A DNA stretch of 64,000 bases from Rhizomys pruinosus. Taxonomy: Eukaryota; Chordata; Mammalia; Rodentia; Spalacidae. Positions 43,991 to 54,409 of this stretch are shown in pieces (the first letter of the stretch is position 1; each line of letters begins with the position of its first letter). The notes beneath the pieces were generated by a model, which was given only the letters and a program-made list of their open reading frames with translations, ran no database searches and had not been told where the DNA came from. Where the stretch lies: the NCBI GenBank assembly GCA_009823505.1, contig VZQC01009601.1:319934-383933 (forward strand), read 5' to 3'. A program made the position numbers and the translations under genes.

Positions 43991-44697
43991 CCTGTTTTTT
44001 ACTAAATGTTTTTCCAGTGTAGTAAAAAAAAATTAAACACAAATTAAGATTGGTTGAGTTTTGCTGTTTTGGCTCTGTAACTCCTATTTGGAGTGAATCA
44101 CTCCCAGGTATCATGAACTGCAAATATAACTTATTACTTTCAGTGTTGAACAAAGTTCATTCTGTCTTGCTGCATCATGGGGCTGGGGGCAGAGCAGGGC
44201 CCCATGCACTCTTGGCTCCCACAGAGTGACACTCCCCAGGCCGACAGTTCTTAACTCTGATGAAGACCACTTTATGGGTCTTTCTGGCTATGCTTTTTCA
44301 GCCTGGGTTGAACAATCATGTGCACTCATTATTCTGAAAATATTCTGTGTTTTTTCCTGATCTTTGTTGTCTTACCTTTAGGTCAATGACCTCTTTCAAA
44401 TTACTTTTCAATGTAGGTTGTGAAGTTGAAGTCAAGGTTAGGTTTTTTACAGCACAGAGCCTGCAGTCTCACCCTCTGAGAGCTGGTTGAGTACACAGAC
44501 TTGTGGGTAAGTCTTGGTGGTCCCCGGATTTGAATAGTGCTTACTTGGAAGCAGTTTAGTATTGCTTGTGTTAACACTGAGTGAACCTGACAGCTGATGC
44601 TGAAATGTTAACTGGCTACTGTCATCTTCCAAGGAGTCCTGTGATGCGATCAAATGTGAGCCTCAGGCCTCCCATTCAGAGACTGCTCTGTCACCAT
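43991..44697. other. unique sequence, no gene seen
   Basis: Nothing recognised on either strand. Confidence 0.4.
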
Positions 44698-45105
44698 GTG
44701 CTGGATAGCTTTAGTGTCAACTTGACACACCTGGGTTGAGGGAGCCTCAGTTGGGGAATTGGCTCCATTGGATTGGCCTGTGGCCACATCTGTGGAGTAT
44801 TGTCTTGATGGTTGAGCAGTGTGGGAGGGTCCGGCCCACTATGGGTGGTGCCTCCCTGGGCAGGTTGTTGTGTACCGTATAAGAAGGCGGGCTGGGCATG
44901 AGCCAGGGAGCAAGCCAGTGGACAGCATTCCTCCATGGCCTGTGCTTCAGCTACTGCCTCCAGGTTCCTGCCCTGAGTTCCTGCTTTGGGCTCCTTAAGT
45001 GATGAACTGTGACTCAGGAGATGTAAGCTGAATAAACCCTTTCCTCCCCAAGTTGGTGTTGGTCAGAGTGTTTTGTCACAACAATGGAAGACAAACTAGA
45101 ACACA
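44698..45105 (+). repeat. old interspersed repeat (URR1-like?)
   Basis: 'gctggatagctttagtgtca', 'cattcctccatggcctgtgc', 'cctttcctccccaagttggt', 'gtgttttgtcacaacaatgg'. It is the most complete member of this family in the window. Confidence 0.55.
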
Positions 45106-45222
45106 CCACAAGGAATGTGACCTCTTTGGGGATGCCTCAATTCCTGTCACCCTCCAACTGCAGTCCAAGAGCACAGGTGCCAAGTACTACTGGTCAGGAC
45201 GGTTCTGGAAAAGGTCCACAGC

Positions 45223-45894
45223 GATGCACACTAACATAGAGATAGACTAGAAAGGATCCGCGATGATGCACACTAACATAGAGATAGACCAGAAAGGATC
45301 CATGATGATGCGCACTAACATAGAGATGGACCAGAAAGGATCCACGACGATGTGCACTAACACAGAGATAGACCAGAAAGGATCCACAGTGATGCAGACT
45401 AACATAGAGATAGACCAGAAAGGATCTGCAGTGATGCACACTAACATAGAGATGGACCAGAAAGGATCCACAATGATGCACACTAACATAGAGATGGACC
45501 AGAAAGGATCCACGATGATGTGCACTAACATAGAGATGGACCAGAAAGGATCCACGATGATGCACACTAACATAGAGACGGACCAGAAAGGATCCACAGT
45601 GATGCAGACTAACATAGAGACAGACCAGAAAGGATCCACAGTGATGCAGACTAACATAGAGACAGACCAGAAAGGGTCCAGGGTGATGCACACTAACATA
45701 GAGACAGACCAGGAAGGATCCACGGTGATGCACACTAACATAGAGACAGACCAGAAAGGATCCACAATGATGCACACTAACATAGAGATAGACCAGAAAG
45801 GATCCACGGTGATGCACACTAACATTGAGATAGACCAGAAAGGATCCACGGTGATGCACATTAACATAGAGATAAACCAAACTGGAAGGGAGGT
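45223..45894. repeat. 42-bp minisatellite, 16 copies
   Basis: Units of exactly 42 bases start at 45223 and every 42 bases to 45853. Core: gatgcacactaacatagaga, then taga(c/t)cagaaaggatccac. No indels; substitutions only, and the last unit is the most diverged. Because 42 is divisible by three, frames stay open on both strands (227 codons plus, 235 and 254 minus). The plus strand reads a 14-residue repeat with core MHTNIEIDQKGST. Confidence 0.95.
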
Positions 45895-46117
45895 GAGGAA
45901 AAGAAGGGAAACACCCTCCCCTATGAGCAGGAGGCTGGAGATTTGATAAAGCAAACATTAACCTGTGCAGTCATCATTAGGGAAATCCAATACCAGCAAT
46001 TCTCAGAATAAGAAAAGCAGTAACATTGCGATCAGGATGAGGAGCAGTTAACCCAGTTAGACTTCTCTAACGGTGTGCTGGCTTACCTTCTTGTAAAAGT
46101 CACCAAATTTAAAATTA

Positions 46118-46262
46118 ATGGTTATGGCAGACATGGTTGCGCATGTCTTTAATCCCAGCACTCTGGGAAAGAGGCAGCACGATCTCTGTAAATTCAAGGC
46201 CAGCCTAGTCTACATAGTGAGTTCTAGATCAACAGGGCCTGTGGGCAGACCCTGTCTCCAAA
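46118..46262 (+). repeat. B1 SINE with CA-rich tail
   Basis: 'acatggttgcgcatgtcttt', 'aaggccagcctagtctacat', 'agaccctgtctccaaaacac'. The tail continues as a CA/GA-containing microsatellite to about 46315. Confidence 0.88.
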
Positions 46263-46379
46263 ACACACAGAGACACACAGACACACACACAGACACACAC
46301 ACAGACACACACTCAAAGAATGATTATATTACAATTTTAAGTATTAATTTTAAACAGCTATTTCATTATCATATTTTTT

Positions 46380-46522
46380 GGTCTTTATGAGACAGGGTCC
46401 CCTTGCAGCCCTAGCTGGACTGGAACTTACTATGGACACCAGGCTGACCTTGAACTCACACAGATCTGCCTGCCTCTGCCTCCTGAGTGCTGGGATTAAA
46501 GGCATGCGCCACCAGGCCTGGC
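46380..46522 (-). repeat. B1 SINE with target duplication
   Basis: Reverse B1 flanked by tatcatatttttt at 46367-46379 and 46523-46535. Confidence 0.92.
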
Positions 46523-46764
46523 TATCATATTTTTTAAATATTAAGAATAAATACTATTCTGTACAAGCCTGACATTTTCAGTGAGAAGTAATTTTTATTT
46601 TAAAAGATTTATACTGGAGGATACAGTATAGTTTAGAAAAAGTGTAAAAATGTTAGGAAAGTGTAAAATGAGAAAAACAATAAAATGAAAAATTCCTTTT
46701 CCTTTCTACTCATTACTATATACATTATTTTATTATTTTTTGTTGTTGTTGTTGTTGTTGCTTT

Positions 46765-46910
46765 GTCTTTTTGAGACAGGGCCTCCCTGTAGCCCCAGCT
46801 GTCCTGGAACTCACTCTGTAGACCATGCTGGCCCTTGAACTCACAGAGATCCACCTGCCTCTGCCTCCCTAGTGCTGGGATTAAAGGCACGCACCACCAC
46901 ACCTGGCACT
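46765..46910 (-). repeat. B1 SINE
   Basis: (GTT)n and poly-T, then 'tgagacagggcctccctgta', 'ctcactctgtagaccatgct', 'gcaccaccacacctggc'. Confidence 0.92.
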
Positions 46911-47150
46911 TTATGTGTGTTTTAATATATTACAGGTGGTACTTGATGTGTATTGCTGTATGTGATATTTTCTGCATTTATATTCTCCTATAACTCCATT
47001 TAATACCTATATTATTATTTATAATATTTATTATATTTCTAATATAATAACCATTATTATGTTGTAATGGAATTATGTAAGAATACATAATGTAACATTT
47101 TATAAATCATATAAATATGTTAATAATAGATTACTTTATATATTTTTTAA
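46911..47150. other. AT-rich, no gene seen
   Basis: Very AT-rich with many ATTATTA and TATAAT stretches. No element recognised. Confidence 0.4.
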
Positions 47151-47151
47151 A

Positions 47152-47398
47152 TTTTTTTTATTAATTTTATTTATTTCTGTACGTGTATGAATGTACTGTC
47201 TGCATGCAATTCTGTGCACCCGTGTCATGCAATGCCGCGGAGGTCAGAAGAGGGTCTCGGATTCCCCTGGAACTGGAGTTCTCCTAGAACTGGAGTTTCA
47301 GACGGTTCTCGGCCACCATGTGGGTGCTTGGGATCGAACCTGGGTCCTCTGCAAGAACGGTCGGCGCTGTTAACCGCTAGGCCATCTCTCCAGCCCCA
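47152..47398 (-). repeat. B2 SINE
   Basis: T-rich start, 'tgtctgcatgcaattctgtg', 'ggaactggagttctcctaga', end 'aggccatctctccagcccc'. Confidence 0.93.
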
Positions 47399-47752
47399 CT
47401 TTATATATTCTTATAAGAGTGGAACTCATAAAGTGGATTTTATACTCAAAAGTACATAAGCTTAACTTCAGACTCTAGCATATATAATTAATTGACAAAA
47501 TAACTTTAAGAAAATCTTTTTGCAAATTTCAGTCCTAGGAAGAGGTTTAAAAAGTAAATGGAGGGTCTGGAGAGATGGCCTAGCGGTTAAGAACACCGAC
47601 TGCTCTTGCAGAGGACCCGGGTTTGATCCTCAGCACCCACATGGTGTCTGAGAACCGTCTTTAACTCCAGTTCCAGGGGGAATCCGACACCTTCTTCCAA
47701 CCTCTGTGGCATTGCACGACACGGGTGCACCAACCTACATGCAGACAGTACA

Positions 47753-47757
<5 letters not shown>

Positions 47758-47786
<29 letters not shown>

Positions 47787-47965
47787 NNNNNNNNNNNNNN
47801 NNNNNNNNNNNNNNNNNNNNNNNNNNNNNNNNNNNNNNNNNNNNNNNNNNNNNCAGCTGTCCTGGAACTCACTCTGTAGACCAGGCTGGCCTTGAACTTA
47901 CAAAGATCCGCCTGCCTCTGCCTCCCAAGTGCTAGGATTAAAGGCGTGCACCACCACGCCCGGCT
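47758..47965 (-). repeat. B1 SINE nested in B2, with assembly gap
   Basis: The poly-T tail leads into the gap, and the B1 body resumes with 'cagctgtcctggaactcact' and ends 'ccaccacgcccggc'. Flanked by agacagtaYactctt at 47743-47757 and 47966-47980. Confidence 0.9.
47787..47853. other. assembly gap, 67 N
   Basis: A run of 67 undetermined bases inside the poly-T/B1 junction. The missing sequence is probably the rest of the B1 tail and its first bases. Confidence 0.98.
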
Positions 47966-48058
47966 AGACAGTATACTCTTGCACACAAAAAATAATAAAT
48001 TAAAAATAAAATAAATACAAAAGAAATTAAATCTTTTTTTTTTTTTAAAGTAAATGGA

Positions 48059-48750
48059 TATCCAGCTTTTCAGGAATACCACCATCATTTCAAGAATGTA
48101 GGTTTGTACAAAGTGAGTGCTAAGAAGCGTGTGATTGCTTTCAAAATGTGTGAAGAGTTTTCTGTACATTAACAAATGCAAAATGTTCTCTCTCAGCCAG
48201 GCAGCAGAGTGGGGCTGCTTCAGTGTGCAGACTCACAGGGCCTCTGATCCCCAGGGGCCAGCATGCTGCTGCACGCGGAGTCTCCCAGGCCCCGGGATGG
48301 GCTTCCTGGAGACCTGGGTTTTAAGTTACGAACTTCATCTCAAGTTTCCTAGAGGTTTTGAGGATGCAATCCTGTGGTGACAGTCGGGCTCTTGAACAGA
48401 GGTGAGACCAAATATGGCAGTTCATTTCCATTGGGCAACTCCTCTGTGGTTGAGTTGTGGCTGGTGGAGCACAGATCGACTTGTGTGGGAGTTTGTTCAT
48501 TAAGGAAGGTAGCTGGCCAGATGGCGGGATTCGTTCTTTCTTTCCCAGGTGGTTCTGAGCGTCTTCTGCCACATTACACGTGGACTGCTTGTGGCTCTCG
48601 GTCGCCGTGGTTTGTAAAATAAAAATCCTATCTTTTCTGCCTTCCTGTTTGAGGAATTTCTTTTTCATTTCATGATTTTTTTTTTTTTACCATATATAGG
48701 ATTGGAGGCTCTGCTGGAGGGCCAGATCTCTAGGAAGCACCAAGCCTTAG
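48059..48750. other. unique sequence, no gene seen
   Basis: Short frames only. No repeat recognised. Confidence 0.4.
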
Positions 48751-48815
48751 GTGGTGTGTGTGTGTGTGTGTGTGTGTGTGTCTGTGTGTGTGTCTGTGTC
48801 TGTGTGTCTGTGTGT
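48751..48815. repeat. (GT)n microsatellite
   Basis: About 60 bases of TG dinucleotides with CTG interruptions in the right half. Confidence 0.95.
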
Positions 48816-48914
48816 TTAGAGAAAGGTTGCCATAAACTGGTGTACAAATAAGACAGAACGAAGGGGGTTGCTTTGAGGGAGGAATACTGGACTGCTGTAA
48901 CTCGACGTTTAAGA

Positions 48915-49000
48915 GCCAGTACTACCTCTGATCCCGGCACTCAGGAGGCCGAGGCAGGAGGAACGCCCATTGCATAGTGAGACCGTCTCAAGAACAGCTG
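48915..49000 (+). repeat. B1-related fragment
   Basis: 'tgatcccggcactcaggagg', 'ccgaggcaggaggaac', 'agtgagaccgtctcaagaac'. A shortened 7SL-type SINE. Confidence 0.6.
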
Positions 49001-49785
49001 TTTTTGATGTCCTTGTCGCTGTTTGTTTTGTTTTACTTTGTTTTAAGTGTGACTCCAAAGCCTGGCGTGGTGACGCACAGGCTGCAGACAGTTTAGGACA
49101 CCTCCACTGAAAATGTGGCCGGCGACTTCCACATGGAGAAAGACGGGAAATGACAGAGATCCGCAGACTGGCACAGCTCTTTTAGTGGTTGCCATATTGG
49201 AGCATCATTTCTGTGTTAGTCAGGGGATTTGTTCGACTGGTTTACAGGACAATGTCTGAGCCACACAGGAGAGGCTGGGAATCTGACAGCAGCTCGGTCC
49301 ACGAGGCTGGATGTCTCTGTAGTCCCAATCCGTTGCTAACGGCCTGGAGGGTTCCTGCAGACCCAGTGATCTTCGGTTCACTTTGTACACAGGGCAGTTT
49401 GCCTTGGTCAGAGTCCTGTGACTCTCTGGCTAGGAATCAAGGGAGAGGCAGGTCTAACCACATTTCACCGACTGGGCTGGGAAACAGGCCAAGGACTGCT
49501 ACTGGTCTTCCTGGTTGAGTGAGGACGAAAATGTTCAACGAAACTCTGGGTGACAATGACATGCAGAATGTATCCTAAATTAGGGAATATTTTTAGATAA
49601 CACATGAGTATACGTTATTCTGCATTTTTACTTTGAAGATATATTTTTGCTTGCTTTTAATATATGTTTACATTTTGAATTTTGTTTTTAAATGATTCAA
49701 ATACAAAGCACTTCCTAAACACTAGACATTAGTATATATGTGAACTCACATACGATGAGCACAGGACTTTTATGATTCGATTTTT
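49001..49785. other. unique sequence, no gene seen
   Basis: Includes a 109-codon frame without recognisable features. Confidence 0.4.
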
Positions 49786-49789
49786 TTTT

Positions 49790-49925
49790 AACAGTATCTC
49801 CCTATAGCTCCAGCTGGCCTAAAACTTGCTATGTAGACAAGGCTGGTCTTGAACTCACAGAGATCCACCTGCTTCTGCCTCCTGCATGCTGCTTAAGTTT
49901 AAAGGCCTGTGCCATCATGCCTGGT
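49790..49925 (-). repeat. B1 SINE, diverged
   Basis: 'ccagctggcctaaaacttgc', 'aaggctggtcttgaactcac', 'gtgccatcatgcctgg'. Confidence 0.8.
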
Positions 49926-50340
49926 GATCATTCACTTTTTGTATATTGATTTTTTATCTATTGTAATTAATCCTGCTGTATGTAGGAGGGTGTGGATTAA
50001 ACTCCACATTTATTTTCAGAATGCTTTGTTGCCAAACCATTTAGTAAATAGTCTGAGAAATTCTCCCACTGATTTTACATGCATTTGGATGTGTATGTGT
50101 TCATGTGGATGTATGTGCACATGTGCAAGTGGGTGCACATGTGTACGTGTGCATGTGGAGGACAGAGGTTAATGGTAGGTGTCTTCTCCAATTATTCACC
50201 ACCTTATTTTTTGAGACAGGGTCCCTCCCTGAACCTGGAACTCACTGACTTGGCTAGGCAGCTGGTCAGTAACCAGATAGTATGTCCAACAAGATATCCT
50301 TTCTTCCACTGAAACTTCTACTAGTTGATATTTTTATATT

Positions 50341-50373
50341 CACTTGATCTTAGCCAAAAGGCTGAGAAGCGAT
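50341..50373 (-). pseudogene. truncated U2 snRNA retropseudogene
   Basis: The reverse complement is the first 33 nucleotides of U2 snRNA (start ATCGCTTCTC, then the TTTTGGCTAAGATCAAGTG branch-site region) with one substitution. The 15-base word tgatatttttatatt lies immediately on each side (50326-50340 and 50373-50387), a perfect target duplication. The copy keeps the exact 5' end of U2 and lacks the 3' remainder, as in the known class of short snRNA retropseudogenes thought to arise by self-primed reverse transcription. Not a functional gene. Confidence 0.9.
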
Positions 50374-50581
50374 GATATTTTTATATTCAAAAGACATTTA
50401 CTTTTATGTATTTTTGAGGTACAATTTGCATCAGATAAAACTCATAGATTTTAAGAGAATAGTTGCATGAGATTGGGAATGTGTACAGCAAGCAATGCAC
50501 GCTCTGCTAGTGTGCTATTGCAAAGACCTCTTTTCCCCAACCTGGGTATAAGAATATCATTTACCAGCTTTTCTCACTGTT

Positions 50582-50585
<4 letters not shown>

Positions 50586-50616
<31 letters not shown>
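50586..50616. repeat. (GT)n microsatellite
   Basis: About 30 bases of GT directly before a reverse B1. Confidence 0.95.
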
Positions 50617-50617
<1 letters not shown>

Positions 50618-50760
50618 GTTATTTTTAAGACATGGCCTCCCTTTAGTCCCCGCTGACCTGAAGCTCACTCTGTAGACCAGGCTGGCCTTGAACTCACAGA
50701 GATTTGCCTGCCTCTGCTTCCCCAGTACTGGGATTAAAGGTGTGTGCCACCATGCCTGGC
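50618..50760 (-). repeat. B1 SINE (left arm of inverted pair)
   Basis: 'aagacatggcctccctttag', 'gtagaccaggctggccttga', 'tgtgccaccatgcctggc'. Confidence 0.93.
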
Positions 50761-50766
50761 CTCACT

Positions 50767-50919
50767 GTTAGGCACACGCCTTTGATCCTAGCACTTGGGA
50801 GGCAGAGGCAGGCAGATCTTTGTGAGTTCAAGGCCAGCCTGGTCTACAGAGTGAGTTCCAGGCCAGCTGGGGCTACAGGGAGACCCTGTCTTGAAAAAGA
50901 CAAAAAAAAAAAAAAAACG
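50767..50919 (+). repeat. B1 SINE (right arm of inverted pair)
   Basis: 'aggcacacgcctttgatcct', 'aaggccagcctggtctacag', 'ggagaccctgtcttgaaaaa' and poly-A. It faces the previous B1 with fewer than ten bases between. Confidence 0.93.
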
Positions 50920-51049
50920 AATTTCATATAAATGGAATAAATGCTGTTTTGGGGTGTGGCTTCTTTGCATAGTTTTGAGTTCCATCAAAAGTTGTTGCAT
51001 ACATGTGAAGTTTATTCTCACTCTTTGCTACTCATATTTCATTAGCTCA

Positions 51050-51175
51050 TAACCAACTTGCTTATTCATAGTGTAGGAGAATCTGGATTGTTTCCAGTTT
51101 TCAGTCAGTAAGAATAATGTCTTTATGTGGAGATAGATACATATTAGTATATATATGTATATATATATATATATT
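51050..51175 (-). mobile_element. L1 3'-region scrap plus (TA)n
   Basis: 'ggattgtttccagttttcag' and 'taagaataatgtctttatgt' resemble antisense L1 3' region. A (TA)n run follows at about 51148-51173. Confidence 0.45.
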
Positions 51176-51257
51176 CTTGGCTATAGAATTAGTGATATTT
51201 AGTAATTTTTCATTACTTATTGATTATTGGATTGTAATCATAGAATAATGTTTTTCT

Positions 51258-51499
51258 TTTTTTTTAATTTTTTATTTATTTCCGTATGTGTATGAATGTA
51301 TTGTCTACATGCAAGTCTGTGCACCCATGACGTGCAACGCCGCGGAGGTCAGAGGAGGGCGTCGGATTCCCCTGGAACTGGAGTTCTCCTGGAATTGGAG
51401 TTTCAGACGGCTCGGCCGCCATGTGGGTGCTGGGGATCGAACCCGGGTCCTCTGCAAGAGCGGTCGGCGCTCTTAACCACTAGGCCATCTCTCCAGCCC
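51258..51499 (-). repeat. B2 SINE with target duplication
   Basis: Complete reverse B2 between perfect 16-base repeats agaataatgtttttct at 51242-51257 and 51500-51515. Confidence 0.95.
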
Positions 51500-51515
51500 A
51501 GAATAATGTTTTTCT

Positions 51516-51971
51516 ATTCTAGTGATTTTTCATTGAAGTTTCCTTTGTGGTCTAATAAGTGACCATTTTATTACTATTTCATGACCATTTAAGGGAAGAT
51601 GATCTTGTTTTCAAGTTACAGGATTTATTTGTAAAAATTTTCCATAAACTTTTTTTTCTATGTAATCTACTGTGATCTGAAAAAAGTGAGTAAAAATTGC
51701 TACTTTTACTACATTTTTTCTTTATTTCTTCTGGTGAAAGGAACTTCTGCTTAATCTTATTGGTAGTTAGACATTCGTGCTTAAATTGTGCTTTCTGTTA
51801 TAAATTTTCCTTTCATTTCTATGTAATGCTTTTCGCCTGAATCCCTTCACATCTGCAATGAAGTTCGTGGCTGATGTCTTTTTGTTGCCATTTTCCCAGG
51901 ATGTGTGTCAATCCTTTTATCTTCACCCTTTTGAAACCATGTTTTCAGGCAGTGTCTTGTCTGTAGCACTG
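51516..51971. other. AT-rich, no gene seen
   Basis: No repeat or supported frame recognised. Confidence 0.4.
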
Positions 51972-52388
51972 TGTTATTTTCTTTCTATTGCTGTGATGAA
52001 ACACTCTGATCAAAACCAACTTGGGGAGGAAAGGGTTGATTTTATCTCACATCTCCGAGGTCCCAAGTCTTCACTGAGGGAAGCCAGGGCAGGAACTCAG
52101 TGGAACCTGGAGGTTCCACTCAGTGGAAGCTGGAAGCACAGGCCATAGAGGAACACTGCTTACTGGCTTGCTCCCCTGGCCCATGCTCAGCCTGCTTTCT
52201 TATACAACACGGGACCTCATGCCTAGTGGTGGCACCACCCACAGTGGGCTGGGCCCTCCCACTTCCCTCAACAATCAAGAAAATACCTCACAGACATGAC
52301 CACAGGGCACTCTAATGGGGGAAGTTCCCCAGCTGAGGCTTCCTCCACCCAGGTGTGTCCAGTTCACATTAAAGCTGTCCAGCACAAG
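51972..52388 (-). repeat. old interspersed repeat (URR1-like?)
   Basis: Reverse member of the family at 44698: 'tctattgctgtgatgaaaca', 'ccaacttggggaggaaaggg', 'gtggcaccacccacagtggg'. Its right part recurs from 54410. Confidence 0.55.
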
Positions 52389-52734
52389 CCTGAAGTGGGC
52401 CTGGTTTCTGCTTCCAGTCTATGATGCTTTTAGAAAGTGGGTCAAATGTGTTGCATCTTAGATGGTGTCGCTTTAATTTAGTTTCTATTTTAATGATTTT
52501 AAAAAGACTTTTGCTAAGTATTTGCTTTGTTTTATATTTCTGGCAAGGGTCATATGAAATAAAATTCCAAAAGCTTATGTTTCTGTTTTAGAAAATATAA
52601 CTCTTATGTTGCTGATACCCTACTTTCTCTCTATAGATGACACGTGTTGGTTGCCTATTACAAGAAATTTCTCTAGTAATATTGTTCATCAATAAATTTG
52701 CTGATCAGTAACTTCTTTCTTAATAATTTTTTTT

Positions 52735-52880
52735 CGATCTTTTGAGACAGGATCTCCCTATAACCCCAGCTGCCCTGGAATTCACTCTGTAGACTGGACT
52801 GGCCTTGAACTCACAGAGATCTCCCTGCCTCCGCCTCCCAAGGGCTGGGATTACAGGCATGTGACACCATGCCTGGTTTA
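52735..52880 (-). repeat. B1 SINE
   Basis: 'ttttgagacaggatctccct', 'ggccttgaactcacagagat', 'gtgacaccatgcctgg'. Confidence 0.9.
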
Positions 52881-52945
52881 ATAATTTTATGTTGTTAATA
52901 AGCTACTGTAATTAAGAGTCATTTATACCCCCCCCCCAAAAAAAG

Positions 52946-53022
52946 CGGCCAGACGTGGTGGCGCAAGCCTTTAATCCTAACATGTGGGAGGCAGAGGCAG
53001 GTGGATCTTTGTGAGTTCAAGG
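52946..53022 (+). repeat. B1 SINE, 3' part missing
   Basis: 'gcggccagacgtggtggcgc', 'gtggatctttgtgagttcaa', then cut off by a reverse B2. Confidence 0.85.
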
Positions 53023-53215
53023 ACATTATCTTTATTTCATGTGTATGAGTGTTCTGCCTGCATGAGTTTAAGTGCACCTGAGTTGTACAAGGCCCGCGGA
53101 GGTCAGAAGAGGGTGCTGGACGTGGAGTTACAAATGATTGTTAGCTGACATGTAGGTGCTGGGATTTGAACCCGGGTCCTCTTAACTGCTGAACTGTCTC
53201 TGTGGCTCTCTGGTC
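53023..53215 (-). repeat. B2 SINE
   Basis: 'ttctgcctgcatgagtttaa', 'gctgggatttgaacccgggt', end 'gaactgtctctgtggctc'. Confidence 0.85.
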
Positions 53216-53264
53216 ATATTTTTAGTTGGTTCCATACAGTTTTTTTTTTTGTTTATTTGAGACA

Positions 53265-53412
53265 TTTTTTTTTTTTTTTGAGACAGAGTCTTCCTGTAGC
53301 TTCAGCTGGCCTGGAACTCGGTATGTAGACCAGGCTGGCCTGGCTGTCAGAGACCTGCCTGCTCGACCTCCTGAGTGCTAGGATCAACCCTGTGTGCCAC
53401 CACGCCCCAGTG
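53265..53412 (-). repeat. B1 SINE
   Basis: 'ttttgagacagagtcttcct', 'gtagaccaggctggcctggc', 'gtgccaccacgcccc'. Confidence 0.88.
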
Positions 53413-54408
53413 CCCATGCAGTATTTGAACAGCCCTTGAATTCACATTGTACAAATTTGTCGTAGGTTCTGCGCTCCTCTGGCCTGGTTTGATTCGCTCT
53501 TTTTCACTGACACGGGATGGGTCTTCCTTCTCCCTCCTCTAGCGTCACTGGTCCTTGGTGAAATGTTCCGGCAGGCTTCACCCTCTGAGGAGAAGCAGGC
53601 ACTTTGGGGAAGTTTCTAGGACAGTGGGAGGGAGTGGGCAAACCACCCAGGCTTCACAGTCCAGGCGCTGTCTCTGTTGTCATAGAGACAGACTCCTGGC
53701 ACATACAGCTCATCTGTGGGGTTCTTGGAGACGCTTGCTTACCCCCCTTCTCTTAAATCAAACCAGCTTCAGAACAGACTTCTGTAGCCAGGCCTTGGAG
53801 GCGATACTGCCGAGCAAAAAGGTGACTGTGTTTCAAGAGGAGATCTTCCTTGCAGCTCAGGGCCCTCAGCCCTGGGGCCAGCACTGCTCTGACTCTTTGT
53901 CCCCTTGGGTTGTTCCATCTAATGCTTGCTGGGCTGGGCAGCCCTGATACCTACGTTTCAGCATTCACAGAGAGTATCTGCCACTGGTTTTGCTGAAGTT
54001 AGAAGTTTTAACTATTCATTCTGTTCATCTTTAGTTTCTTTGGAGTGATTTTTTTCAAGAGAGGGAATCCATCCTAGATTACGCAGCAATGCTCACCTTG
54101 AGAACCAGGATGTCGAGGCTAAAGAAGGAAGCTTGACAGCCACTCACACCGCACAATTTCCTTGAAGCCATTGTCCTTTGTAAGTCAGTGTAGCTCCTAA
54201 AGGTTAGAGGAGTCAGTTTCCACCCACACTCAGAGTCAGTATCAGTCCTGATCTCTAGTCCTGAACTGCCTCACCATATCCTAAGGCTTTTAACTTAATC
54301 TTCTTAGATTTCATCTTTCCCCAGCTCTGTTTTTGACAGTGTTCTGGTGTTGCAATATCATTTCAGGGGTCATAATACCCTATTTTTTGTGTTTTTTTTT
54401 TTTTTTTT

Positions 54409-54409
54409 N
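54409..54409. other. single N at a contig join
   Basis: One undetermined base after a poly-T run, exactly where the sequence jumps back to a copy of 52083. It marks a join made by the assembler. Confidence 0.9.

Larger units (their letters stand above)
47563..48046 (+). repeat. B2 SINE with nested B1 and gap
   Basis: The B2 runs 47563-47757 and 47966-48046. Target duplication aaagtaaatgga at 47551-47562 and 48047-48058 shows the whole was one B2 insertion, later split by a B1. Confidence 0.9.
52083..54366. other. source block of probable false duplication
   Basis: Contents: end of an old repeat (to 52388), unassigned DNA, B1 (-) 52735-52880, partial B1 (+) 52946-53022, B2 (-) 53023-53215, B1 (-) 53265-53412, unassigned DNA 53413-54366. 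It recurs at 54410-56806: noisily for 52083-53544, without visible difference for 53545-54366 (offset 2436). Confidence 0.85.

Noticed and set aside
45194..45958. Open frames of 227-254 codons at the 42-bp array
   Set aside because: Same reason: unit length divisible by three. The frames only translate the minisatellite.
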